In this document: positions 7,900 through 15,776 of the stretch, one piece after another
Position numbering within the stretch: position 1 is the stretch's first letter
Layout: every line of letters starts with the position of its first letter
Source: Methylophaga thalassica
GTDB lineage: Bacteria; Pseudomonadota; Gammaproteobacteria; Nitrosococcales; Methylophagaceae
Direction: 5' to 3'
NCBI RefSeq assembly: GCF_030159795.1
Contig: NZ_BSND01000005.1
Span: forward strand, 558,001 to 622,000
DNA length: 64,000 nt
Notes under the pieces: model-generated
Seen by the model: only the letters and a program-made list of their open reading frames with translations
What the model was told of the DNA's origin: nothing
The model's database searches: none
Program-made: the position numbers and the translations under genes

Positions 7900-8394
7900 A
7901 TGAGAACTCTAGTTTTTGGCTTACTGGCAGCCATGATGCCAGCGCATGCAGAGATAATCACCAGTGATGACGCGGTCATAGATACTGACTACGCCATAGT
8001 TGAAAAAGCAATTGATAAGGCACGTGAGAGCGAGTGTAAAAAAGTACCTGTTGTAAAACGACTCGATTGTTTTACACGAGTTGAGCGGCCCTATCGTATA
8101 GATGGACGAATCAGAGGAACACCTGAATACCTTGCCAAACACTTCATCAACAAAAGCGACGAAGATATCACTCGAGCTATTGAGGCAATTGAAACTCAAC
8201 TCCAAAACGCTAAAGATGCGGACTTGTATAGCTCTGATGAAATCCAACCGGGGGAGCTGACTCAATTCAAGCTGAAGTATGAAATCAATCAGCTTATTTA
8301 CCTGCGTGATCATGACCCTGACCGTCATTGCGTCATCTCACTGGATGAAAAGCAAAAGGCCTTCATCGAGAGCAGAGAACCGGAGTGCGAGTAA
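7900..8394 (+). CDS. Hypothetical periplasmic protein in T4SS cluster
   Basis: About 164 residues with a short signal peptide (RTLVFGLLAAMMPAHA) and four cysteines in the mature part, consistent with disulfides in the periplasm. Three start codons are adjacent (TTG 7894, ATG 7897, ATG 7900). An AAAGGA ribosome-binding site at 7887-7892 best fits 7900. It lies between the VirB5-like and VirB6-like genes and its stop overlaps the next start (TAATG). A role in pore assembly or entry exclusion would fit the position, but no family is recognised. Confidence 0.6.
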   Translation: MRTLVFGLLAAMMPAHAEIITSDDAVIDTDYAIVEKAIDKARESECKKVPVVKRLDCFTRVERPYRIDGRIRGTPEYLAKHFINKSDEDITRAIEAIETQLQNAKDADLYSSDEIQPGELTQFKLKYEINQLIYLRDHDPDRHCVISLDEKQKAFIESREPECE

Positions 8395-9410
8395 TGTATA
8401 AAAGCAAAGTTCAAAAGGAATATGAACTCCACAAAAAAGCATGGGTTCTGGGGTTTCTGACAGGCTTGCTGTGGCTGTTATTAGACTCAAACATGGCTAT
8501 TGCTGCAGATGTCGACTATGGCAGTTACAAAGTGGCTCATAGCTCATTTGAGACCTTTCTGAGAGAAGTGGGCTCGTATGTAGAGGCGTTGTTGGCACCA
8601 GACTCCAAGGCTGCACAGTTTATCAATGCTGAATTTATCACTTTCGCTACTATTCGGTTATCAATGATCCTGTCCAAGTGGGCTATGGACAGCGCTGAAC
8701 TCATTGATATTTTTGCCGTTGTTTTACTTATCTCAATCGTGCAAATTCTGATTGATTTCTACGATATCCTGACCACAGGTTTACTCACCTGGTCTGGAGA
8801 TCTTGCCGGCATAATCCAATACACCATCGTTGGCAATGATGACGTGTTTTTTATCACGTCATATCTCAGCAACGTAGTCGATAAAATCTCATTTACTGAT
8901 GATAGCTGGAGTCTTATGCCTGACTTGATGAATGTTTTGATGCTGTTCATCTGCACAGGGTTATTGTGGCTTGTCAGCATTGCCGCATTCTTCGGAATGG
9001 CATGGTCAATATGGGGCTTTGCCCTGGCAAAACTCATTGGTTGGTTTTTCCTGCCTTTCCTATTGTTGGATAAAACGGCGACCTTGTTTGATGGCTGGCT
9101 TCGTTTCTTTCTAGGCTTTTTATTTTATGCCGTCATTATCCGAGTAAATGGTTCCCTGGTTGCCGTTATGATGAAGGCCTATTTTGATATCCCGTTGGGT
9201 GTCGATGCAGAAATCCAAAACATTGTCATAACCGCCAATTCATTTTCAGATGTTGGGGCATTGATGTCGATGTGCCTTGTCTCCATACTGGCACTATTCG
9301 CTACAGGAAAATTTGCCGTAGCAATTTCTGGTGGAGTAGGTGGTTTTGGTGGCACGCTTAGCCAAGTTGCCTTAGCCGGTGCAGGTGGAGTGAGCCGCTA
9401 TCTCAAATAG
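8394..9410 (+). CDS. VirB6/TrbL-like inner-membrane type IV secretion protein
   Basis: About 338 residues with a hydrophobic N terminus (VLGFLTGLLWLLL) and then five or six further membrane segments, and a glycine-rich C-terminal end (FAVAISGGVGGFGG). This layout is that of VirB6/TrbL polytopic proteins that form part of the DNA-transfer channel. The ATG at 8394 overlaps the stop of the preceding gene and has GGAG 8 bp upstream, so it is preferred to the GTG at 8385. No VirB4, VirB8-10, coupling protein or relaxase gene was found in the window. Confidence 0.75.
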   Translation: MYKSKVQKEYELHKKAWVLGFLTGLLWLLLDSNMAIAADVDYGSYKVAHSSFETFLREVGSYVEALLAPDSKAAQFINAEFITFATIRLSMILSKWAMDSAELIDIFAVVLLISIVQILIDFYDILTTGLLTWSGDLAGIIQYTIVGNDDVFFITSYLSNVVDKISFTDDSWSLMPDLMNVLMLFICTGLLWLVSIAAFFGMAWSIWGFALAKLIGWFFLPFLLLDKTATLFDGWLRFFLGFLFYAVIIRVNGSLVAVMMKAYFDIPLGVDAEIQNIVITANSFSDVGALMSMCLVSILALFATGKFAVAISGGVGGFGGTLSQVALAGAGGVSRYLK

Positions 9411-9604
9411 TGAATGTGGTTATCATGGATATCGAAAATATTATCGCACTTTTCATCATCATCTTGATGGGGTGCGTCTTTGCCTACTGGATTATGAAGT
9501 GTGAAGCATCTGAGGATGCTCACACACACCTTGAGGCGAGTCCAGAAAATAAACAACGGCTGGATGAAGCTATCGAGGAAGTAGAGAAATACAATAATCA
9601 TTAA
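9410..9604 (+). CDS. Small single-pass membrane protein
   Basis: About 64 residues. An N-terminal membrane helix (IIALFIIILMGCVFAYWIM) is followed by a charged helical tail. The GTG at 9410 overlaps the stop of the VirB6-like gene by one base; an ATG at 9425 is an alternative. Small one-pass proteins at the end of T4SS gene sets are often entry-exclusion or stabilising proteins, but nothing in this sequence proves such a role. Confidence 0.55.
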   Translation: MNVVIMDIENIIALFIIILMGCVFAYWIMKCEASEDAHTHLEASPENKQRLDEAIEEVEKYNNH

Positions 9605-9627
9605 TCACACTGAGAAAAGGATTTCTT

Positions 9628-9853
9628 ATGTCATTTTATGTTTTAGCTGTGAAGCGATATGGCGTGTGTGTGGTCACCTGAACTGAGTGAGTCAACCCTA
9701 GGTCAGGTTTATCACTTCGCTGAAATGGTCCACTGTGATGGAGATAAGATCACTGACAAAAAGATTTTGAGCGTGACCGACAAAACACATGATCTATCTA
9801 AGCAAATCTCGCAGCTAAATAATGATGGCAATATAGGCTCTTCTCCCAACTGA
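9628..9853 (+). pseudogene. Possible frameshifted small gene
   Basis: An ATG at 9628 with an AAAAGGA ribosome-binding site opens a frame (MSFYVLAVKRYG) that stops after 17 codons. The +1 frame then runs open as CVWSPELSESTLGQVYHFAE to a stop near 9853. The switch point is a GTGTGTGTG tract (about 9663-9671), where a two-base slip or a one-base insertion would join the frames. It may be a decayed gene or a real start whose product is cut short. No family recognised. Confidence 0.35.
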
Positions 9854-9870
9854 CTCCGTTATTTTCAACT

Positions 9871-10010
9871 ACAGGGAATCACTACATTCATATTGGGATA
9901 TTGCCTGAAGCACTGGAACAGGGAATTACTACATTAATGCTTAAGTGGAACGCTTAGTCGTAGAGGCCCTGCCAATGCTGAGTTACGCTACAGGGAATCA
10001 CTACATTAAT
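9871..10010 (+). repeat. Three dispersed copies of ACAGGGAATYACTACATT
   Basis: Copies start at 9871, 9918 and 9990. They differ at one position inside the 18-bp core, and copies 2 and 3 both continue with AAT. The distances are 47 and 72 bp, so this is not a regular array. The intervening bases are unrelated. The repeats lie in a non-coding stretch downstream of the T4SS-like genes. They could be binding sites or remnants of a repeated element. Confidence 0.7.
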
Positions 10011-10389
10011 AATCATGATGCCTAAACCAAGAGATAGCTACAGTATTCAGGTAGCCTGATTGCTGTAGCTATCAGACAAGCGAAGCGCGGCAGATGAAGA
10101 GCTATCATAAAACGCGAGTATTACACTGCCAGACTGTCGGGATATATAAAGCACAGTGAAATACTGACTTGCCAGTATTTTCAGACGCTTGTTCATAAAC
10201 TCTATGCCGGCGGAGAGTGGCTGCGCGATAAAAACAGAGTACCGAAACTTAACTGGAGAGTCGCGGCCTAGCAAGCTGGAACTATACTCAACTTGGGAAA
10301 TCAAGACCAGTCTAGGCATTGGTTCCTAGACTGATCTCGCCATCGATTTCCGGTAGGCATAGTCAATCGAAACTTATCATCGCCACAGA
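10011..10389. other. Non-coding or degenerate stretch ending in a hairpin
   Basis: No intact gene is convincing here. A plus-strand segment near 10160-10270 reads as a coding-like fragment (CQYFQTLVHKLYAGGEWLRD) without a start, which may be a decayed gene end. A 9-bp perfect hairpin, CAGTCTAGG/CCTAGACTG, lies at 10308-10333 and may act as a terminator between the plus-strand T4SS region and the minus-strand defense block. Confidence 0.4.
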
Positions 10390-12597
10390 TTAGATTAAGA
10401 CCTGACTCTCGGCATTACTGTACCAATTAATTAGATCCATCAACTCATCAACACTCTCCAACTTCCATACCATGGCCGGGAACCCTAGCCGTAGCTTTGG
10501 CGTATTTTTTCTATTTAAGTTGGAATTTCTTGGTTCAAGTGATGAGTAATTTTTTTCTGGCACTAGACCTATAGCGTCATAGCCATCCACTTGCTCCGTC
10601 CAAACCGTTAAGGACTTGGTTGTTCTCATAAGGGCAAGCTCAAGACCATTCGGAGCACGATAGCCTGCAACATACTTTGTTGGCTCGGTTATAAGCGTGA
10701 AGACATTACCAAGTAGCTGCTCTGCATCAGCAACTTCACCTACAGAAGTGTCATGCTGTAGCGGCTCAGGAACTGGTTGTATCGCTCTAGTAGCCACCAC
10801 TTCAGAATCATCCGATTCAACCATTTCAGTAGCATCTGCAGAAGGAGCTACGATCCGTTCTACTGGAGCAGGCGTTGTCCTATCGCTTACGGCATCAGGA
10901 ATATAACGTTCACTGGTTACTACCCCAAGGTTCTCCAAGATAGGGCGGAATTTCTTGAGGATGAGCTGCTTTCTCGCCTCTATGAATAGCTCATAATTCT
11001 CCAGCTTCCACAGCTCTGGGTTATCAGGTATCAGGTGCAAATCTAGATAATGTCTGGGCTTATCTGAGAACCATTCTTCCGGCAAGGTATCGTTTTTGTT
11101 CTGGAAGCCATTCTCATCAGATGTAAGCAACATACAGTTGGCAATCTGATCTCTGGCCCCCGCTTGGTAGCGCATGACCCATTTACCCGTTTCCGGTACT
11201 TCAGTCTTCTGTGATCGCAACATCGATTGAGGAAAAATATGATCAACTTCTGGTGAGTTACCCTGGTAAGACGGGTTGTAATCAAACTCTCTGTACCAGA
11301 GGTTAAATAAAAGATGAATGTTTTTTGATCCGTAGCTGGAGTGCAAAATCGACTCATCTGAGACATCCATGTTTCGACCATCGTTATGAATAACATCAAA
11401 CATGGACTCGGCAATCATGTCCTCGTCTTTGTTTATCCTCTTGATACATTTATCAATAAGATTATCTGGTCTTCCACTAAACGCGCCACAGAGTAAGGTC
11501 CTGAAAAGGTAGGCATCTACGTGTCTGTTTTTCGCCCACTTCTCTGGATATTTATATCTTAAATAGATCAGGGGTATCAGACCTAAATATGATGGCAAGG
11601 CATGATCTGATTTGATGTAAGTCTTGCCATAGAGATAATCTCTCACAGCCTTAATTGCATTTGAAATGTCTTCCCAACGCTCAATGATCTGGCTCTTTGT
11701 TGTCTCTTCACGGAATTTTCTTACATCGTAGGCTGCGCCTTTATCCAGCAATACTAAGCAGGTCTTCAATATAAAGTCCCTACTAAATTCATAACCGGTA
11801 GCATTGAGTTCACTGATAAGATCTTCCATCGCCTCATCCGCATCCTCCCATGAGGCTGTAAGCAGTGAGAACAATAGATCAGACTTACCGAGCTTTGTGC
11901 CGCCAGAGTTAGCACGAATAAAGATCTCTACAACATCATCTTCAGAGTAGGCATCTGGATTATCAATGCTATCTAACTCTTGGTAATTGACGGCCTCTTG
12001 GTTGACGAAAACGTTATGAGCACGCCAGATATTTTCCTCCATTATTCTATGGCTTTCATCTGAAGCAGTAGCAGAGGAGGTCGTTATAATGTGGTCAGCC
12101 AATTGACTGGGCATAACCCTGTTAGAAAAAACAATTTCTTTGAAGTTGACCCATGGAAAGCTCGCTTTTTCTGGCTCCATAAACTGAAAACGGTATCTCA
12201 TCTCCTCTGGATTTTTCTGTCCCCCACTCAGTATATGGAAATAAAGCTCCTTCTTGTTATAGCTTCCCTTCAAGGCTATAAAGAGACTCTGCAGTCGCTG
12301 TTGCCCATCCAGCACCAACATTTTGGTCTTTTTATCCTCAGGCACATGATAATTAGAAAGTTTCACACCATCCTTATAAAGATCTATGAAACGTCTTCTT
12401 TTAATTGCAGACTGTGTTCGCCATACAAGCAAAGTACTGATTGGATACTCTCTCATTAGAGAGTCGAACAATTTCTCGATCTGCTCTTCCTTCCATACAA
12501 AAGGCCTTTGGATATTAGGTAACCAAAAACCACCATCTTGCTCTTCATTATTCAGATAACCGACAGCCTTACGAATTGATACTGATTTATTCTTCAT
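10390..12597 (-). CDS. DUF262-HNH protein (GmrSD/BrxU-type modification-dependent nuclease candidate)
   Basis: 735 residues. The N-terminal DUF262 domain has NIQRPFVWKEEQIEKLFDSL and the diagnostic DGQQRLQSL motif (about residue 97-105). A C-terminal HNH-type nuclease is marked by PEVDHIFPQSML and the later NCMLLTSDENGFQNKND. This combined S plus D domain order is that of GmrSD and BrxU type IV enzymes, which use NTP hydrolysis to cut modified phage DNA. The last 200 residues contain a proline- and acid-rich linker and an extra small domain. It lies 175 bp after the HerA gene on the same strand, so it may be a separate unit at the end of the defense block. Confidence 0.8.
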   Translation of the reverse strand: MKNKSVSIRKAVGYLNNEEQDGGFWLPNIQRPFVWKEEQIEKLFDSLMREYPISTLLVWRTQSAIKRRRFIDLYKDGVKLSNYHVPEDKKTKMLVLDGQQRLQSLFIALKGSYNKKELYFHILSGGQKNPEEMRYRFQFMEPEKASFPWVNFKEIVFSNRVMPSQLADHIITTSSATASDESHRIMEENIWRAHNVFVNQEAVNYQELDSIDNPDAYSEDDVVEIFIRANSGGTKLGKSDLLFSLLTASWEDADEAMEDLISELNATGYEFSRDFILKTCLVLLDKGAAYDVRKFREETTKSQIIERWEDISNAIKAVRDYLYGKTYIKSDHALPSYLGLIPLIYLRYKYPEKWAKNRHVDAYLFRTLLCGAFSGRPDNLIDKCIKRINKDEDMIAESMFDVIHNDGRNMDVSDESILHSSYGSKNIHLLFNLWYREFDYNPSYQGNSPEVDHIFPQSMLRSQKTEVPETGKWVMRYQAGARDQIANCMLLTSDENGFQNKNDTLPEEWFSDKPRHYLDLHLIPDNPELWKLENYELFIEARKQLILKKFRPILENLGVVTSERYIPDAVSDRTTPAPVERIVAPSADATEMVESDDSEVVATRAIQPVPEPLQHDTSVGEVADAEQLLGNVFTLITEPTKYVAGYRAPNGLELALMRTTKSLTVWTEQVDGYDAIGLVPEKNYSSLEPRNSNLNRKNTPKLRLGFPAMVWKLESVDELMDLINWYSNAESQVLI

Positions 12598-12772
12598 GTT
12601 TTTTCTTTTTAGTTCTCACCAAAGGGCCTGCTTGTCGAGGGTGAATGACTTAGAGGGGCTACTCACAATTTCATTAAGCCTCGTTTAAGTCGCCCCACAA
12701 ACCACCAATAGTTTGTATTGGTGACCAGGACAGCCTACAAAATCTAAAACTGAGTCTATTTAGGCATGGAAC

Positions 12773-14527
12773 TCATTTTTGTTGATACCTCCAACGCTGG
12801 GCAACTTCAGATAAATTATCTATAATCATCGCCGGTTCTTGCCAACCACCATCAAAATCGATGTCGTTGGATCGAGGCACCTGATTTTCTGAAAGATCTC
12901 TAATCATTATTCTTGATGGTAATGTAGCCGCCTGACCTACAAAAATCGCTTCCTGGCGTCGTAATCCAGACAACATTTTTGTTAAACCCGACATTGTGTC
13001 TGGCAATATGGACCTAACATGCTCGCGATCGGCATCATTTGTTATACGTAGTACGATCCAGGAGTTGCATTGTGATAGAACCGTTGCTTCAACTTCACTA
13101 GGTCGTTGTGACACTAGGAGTAAGCCAACACCGTATTTTCGCCCCTCTTTAGCGATTCGCCTAACAGCATTCTGAGCAGCCTCGTATTGAGCTTCTCCAC
13201 GGTTTGGTACATAACGGTGGGCTTCTTCACATACAAGTAGCACCGGGCTGTTTTTTCTCTCTTCCTCGCTTTGCCAGACTTTCATCTGAAAAATCATGCG
13301 TGAAATTGCAGCACTGGCTGTACCCGCAACCTCATTAGGCACGCCTGACAAGTCAACAATTTGTACCTTTGATTGATCCGTCAAAAACTGGTTCATGATT
13401 TCAGGTAATGGATCACCTTCACCATTCCATAAATCCATCATAAACCTCAGACGTCCATCTTTGAGTAATGAGTCAATCTTCCGGATTACCTTGTTAAAAT
13501 CCTCATGCTGACTTCTATTGTTGTTATCTGGTCTTTGTTTATTTATTGCCCCAACCAGTCCCACTTCGTAACGGTTGCCATCAATCTTTCCAAAATCATC
13601 AAGCCCTATCGTAGAGCCCAACATGTAGGGTACAGGTGAGTCTACGGTAAGTTTGGATGTATCTAGATCAAGAGCTTTCGCGGCCTGCTCACGAACATCA
13701 ATCAAAGCATTTTTTACAATGTTTGACTGGGACGTGGCCGCGAACTCTGTTTTGCCTATGAATAGGCTAAGTGACTCTTCTAAATCTAAGAGCCAGTATG
13801 GCAACTTTAAAGAGCCCTCATCTGTTGAAAGCCTTTGGTGTCCATCAAAAGCTTTTCCATACTCATTATGGGGATCAAGAATGATAATTTGAGGATGCCA
13901 GTTAGCATATTGGGCTTCATTACCACGATCCAAAATGCTGTGAATGATTGCTGCTACAGTACCTGATTTACCAGCTCCTGTTGAACCTAACACTGCTGTG
14001 TGTTTACCCAACAGCTCATTCAAATCTGCATAACATGGTGCTCCACCTGACCCGACATGGTAGCCCAAAGAGATAACAGCGCCATTGGCATCACCATATA
14101 TAAAACGTAACTCTGACTTGGGCGTAATATAAAGCGTTTGCTGAGGCAGAGGATAAGTGGCAACCCCTCTGTCGAATTTTAATAGAGCTTGGCCATCATG
14201 ATTTTGAGCCCACTCGCTCTCCCCAAAAAGGTCTGCCTCAATAATTCGCTCATCTGCAGAGGCCGATAACGCTAACCCCTTCTCAACTTGATAGTCAGCT
14301 TTCATCCTCAAACGGCCAACTAATGCATAGATCGACTTTCTTCCGAAATGGACTTTAACTATCGAGCCAAACTGACCAATGGGATAGGTTTCACCTGCAT
14401 AAACTCGGGATAACTCTGAAATGTTTGGATCTAGCTCGGCAATTAACCGTGAACCGTCGACTTCTATAACTTTGCCTATGGCCAGGTTTTCAATTGGCTT
14501 TCCATGGACTGAGTCAGGCTTACTCAT
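12773..14527 (-). CDS. HerA-like DNA translocase ATPase (DUF87), partner of SIR2
   Basis: 584 residues. An N-terminal HAS-barrel-like beta domain (IGKVIEVDGSRLIAELDP) is followed by a HerA/FtsK-type ATPase with Walker A GSTGAGKSGT at about residue 180 and Walker B LLVCEEAHRY near residue 430. The start at 14527 overlaps the SIR2 stop (ATGA) and has GGAGGG upstream. HerA ATPases paired with SIR2 proteins form the SIR2-HerA (Nezha) antiphage system, in which the HerA hexamer scaffolds SIR2 NADase or nuclease activity. The role is taken from the family and the gene pairing. Confidence 0.85.
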   Translation of the reverse strand: MSKPDSVHGKPIENLAIGKVIEVDGSRLIAELDPNISELSRVYAGETYPIGQFGSIVKVHFGRKSIYALVGRLRMKADYQVEKGLALSASADERIIEADLFGESEWAQNHDGQALLKFDRGVATYPLPQQTLYITPKSELRFIYGDANGAVISLGYHVGSGGAPCYADLNELLGKHTAVLGSTGAGKSGTVAAIIHSILDRGNEAQYANWHPQIIILDPHNEYGKAFDGHQRLSTDEGSLKLPYWLLDLEESLSLFIGKTEFAATSQSNIVKNALIDVREQAAKALDLDTSKLTVDSPVPYMLGSTIGLDDFGKIDGNRYEVGLVGAINKQRPDNNNRSQHEDFNKVIRKIDSLLKDGRLRFMMDLWNGEGDPLPEIMNQFLTDQSKVQIVDLSGVPNEVAGTASAAISRMIFQMKVWQSEEERKNSPVLLVCEEAHRYVPNRGEAQYEAAQNAVRRIAKEGRKYGVGLLLVSQRPSEVEATVLSQCNSWIVLRITNDADREHVRSILPDTMSGLTKMLSGLRRQEAIFVGQAATLPSRIMIRDLSENQVPRSNDIDFDGGWQEPAMIIDNLSEVAQRWRYQQK

Positions 14528-15675
14528 TTTTTACCCTCCAAAATGGAAGTTATATGTTCAAACTGCCACCAAAGAAGTGGATCATCAGATCGCCGAACAT
14601 CGCGCCCATGGAAAAAACCTTTATTGGCAAAAATAAGTACCTGTTCAGTTATGCTTTCATCTTCATGCCATTCTTTTAATTTCCCGGCTGGCTCATCCTC
14701 ATTTGTAAATGCAATCACCGTCAGATCGCCAGATGAGGCCTTCAGTCCACGCTCTATTTCGATATTGATATGGGAGTCACCAAAGCTATAACCGCAAATA
14801 ACTAAGACTCTTTGAGTACCACGCTGAGGGTTTAGGACTCTTCTGGCTCGATCAGCAAGCTGAGCATATGGATCTAATTGAGTTTCACGATACTTGGTTG
14901 AGGCTGGCCAAATTAGAATTCGTTGCTGACCAATATCGCTAGGCTCAATTCTCATTGGGACACGTTGAGGCAGTGTGCTACCTGCTATTTCATACCAATC
15001 AATTGATCCGTGTAATTTGTATACCCTTGCTCCAAGATCTGAGCGCTCAAATGTGTCAGGATTCCACCAAGCACATACTCCGCCCTCCATCCCATCTGAA
15101 AAAGGTATTTGGGCCAATGCTAAAGAATCCTCAACAAGCGTGTCATAGTTCAAAATCAGGTAGTCTACAGATTGCGCTTGTGAATACTTCCCAGGTCGTG
15201 CTGAGTGCTGGTTAACTGCCGATACGAAGCGTTTATGTGTATGAATATTTACAGATGCTCCGATAATATCGGCCACTGCTTTCTTAATGTGCTCAATAGC
15301 CGATAGTAGTTCTGGCTCTGTGTAGTCATTTCCACCAATTGATACGGTCTGACTGGCAGCATTTCTAGACTGTCGTCGACTGGCAATCGCGGTTAAATCA
15401 ACTAGTTCACTCAGATAATCTTCAATATGCGCAGGAGGCTCAGCTCCTTCAAATTCATCCTTTATTGCTTGCAGAATGGCAGAAGCACCACCATCAAGCT
15501 CACCATCGGCTAGAACTTTTTCAGTCAGCTCCGCAGTTAAAGGTAAACTGGCACATTTGCTACAGCCAGCACCAAGCAGGAAAGCTCTGCCACTCTGAGA
15601 TAAAAGCTCATCTAGGCGGTGAATTACTTCATCAAATGGTTTTTTGAAAATAGGGGAAAGAGGATCTTCTGCCAT
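14524..15675 (-). CDS. SIR2-family defense effector (NAD+-consuming)
   Basis: 383 residues. A SIR2_2 domain is seen from FLLGAGCSK (NAD-binding GAG loop, about residue 34) through LILNYDTLVED and YKLHGSIDW, whose histidine is the catalytic base. A second half carries a Rossmann-like CGYSFGDSHIN segment typical of defense SIR2 proteins. Such effectors degrade NAD+ on phage infection and cause abortive infection. The gene overlaps herA by 4 bp, so the two are almost certainly co-translated. It lies 101 bp downstream of the restriction helicase gene. Confidence 0.87.
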   Translation of the reverse strand: MAEDPLSPIFKKPFDEVIHRLDELLSQSGRAFLLGAGCSKCASLPLTAELTEKVLADGELDGGASAILQAIKDEFEGAEPPAHIEDYLSELVDLTAIASRRQSRNAASQTVSIGGNDYTEPELLSAIEHIKKAVADIIGASVNIHTHKRFVSAVNQHSARPGKYSQAQSVDYLILNYDTLVEDSLALAQIPFSDGMEGGVCAWWNPDTFERSDLGARVYKLHGSIDWYEIAGSTLPQRVPMRIEPSDIGQQRILIWPASTKYRETQLDPYAQLADRARRVLNPQRGTQRVLVICGYSFGDSHINIEIERGLKASSGDLTVIAFTNEDEPAGKLKEWHEDESITEQVLIFANKGFFHGRDVRRSDDPLLWWQFEHITSILEGKK

Positions 15676-15776
15676 AGTGCTTCCTTGCTTATAGTTTGTA
15701 CTTTATGGGCTTAGACACTGTACCGTCATAAGCTCCAGTATCCAAGTGTATATACAATTCACCCTAATCACTTCTG

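Noticed and set aside
9871-10010. CRISPR array
   Set aside because: Only three copies of an 18-bp repeat with unequal 29- and 54-bp gaps, and no cas genes.
10047-10319. 90-codon minus-strand open frame
   Set aside because: Ser-rich with no recognisable fold; the other strand has a coding-like fragment, so this is probably a chance reading of degenerate DNA.
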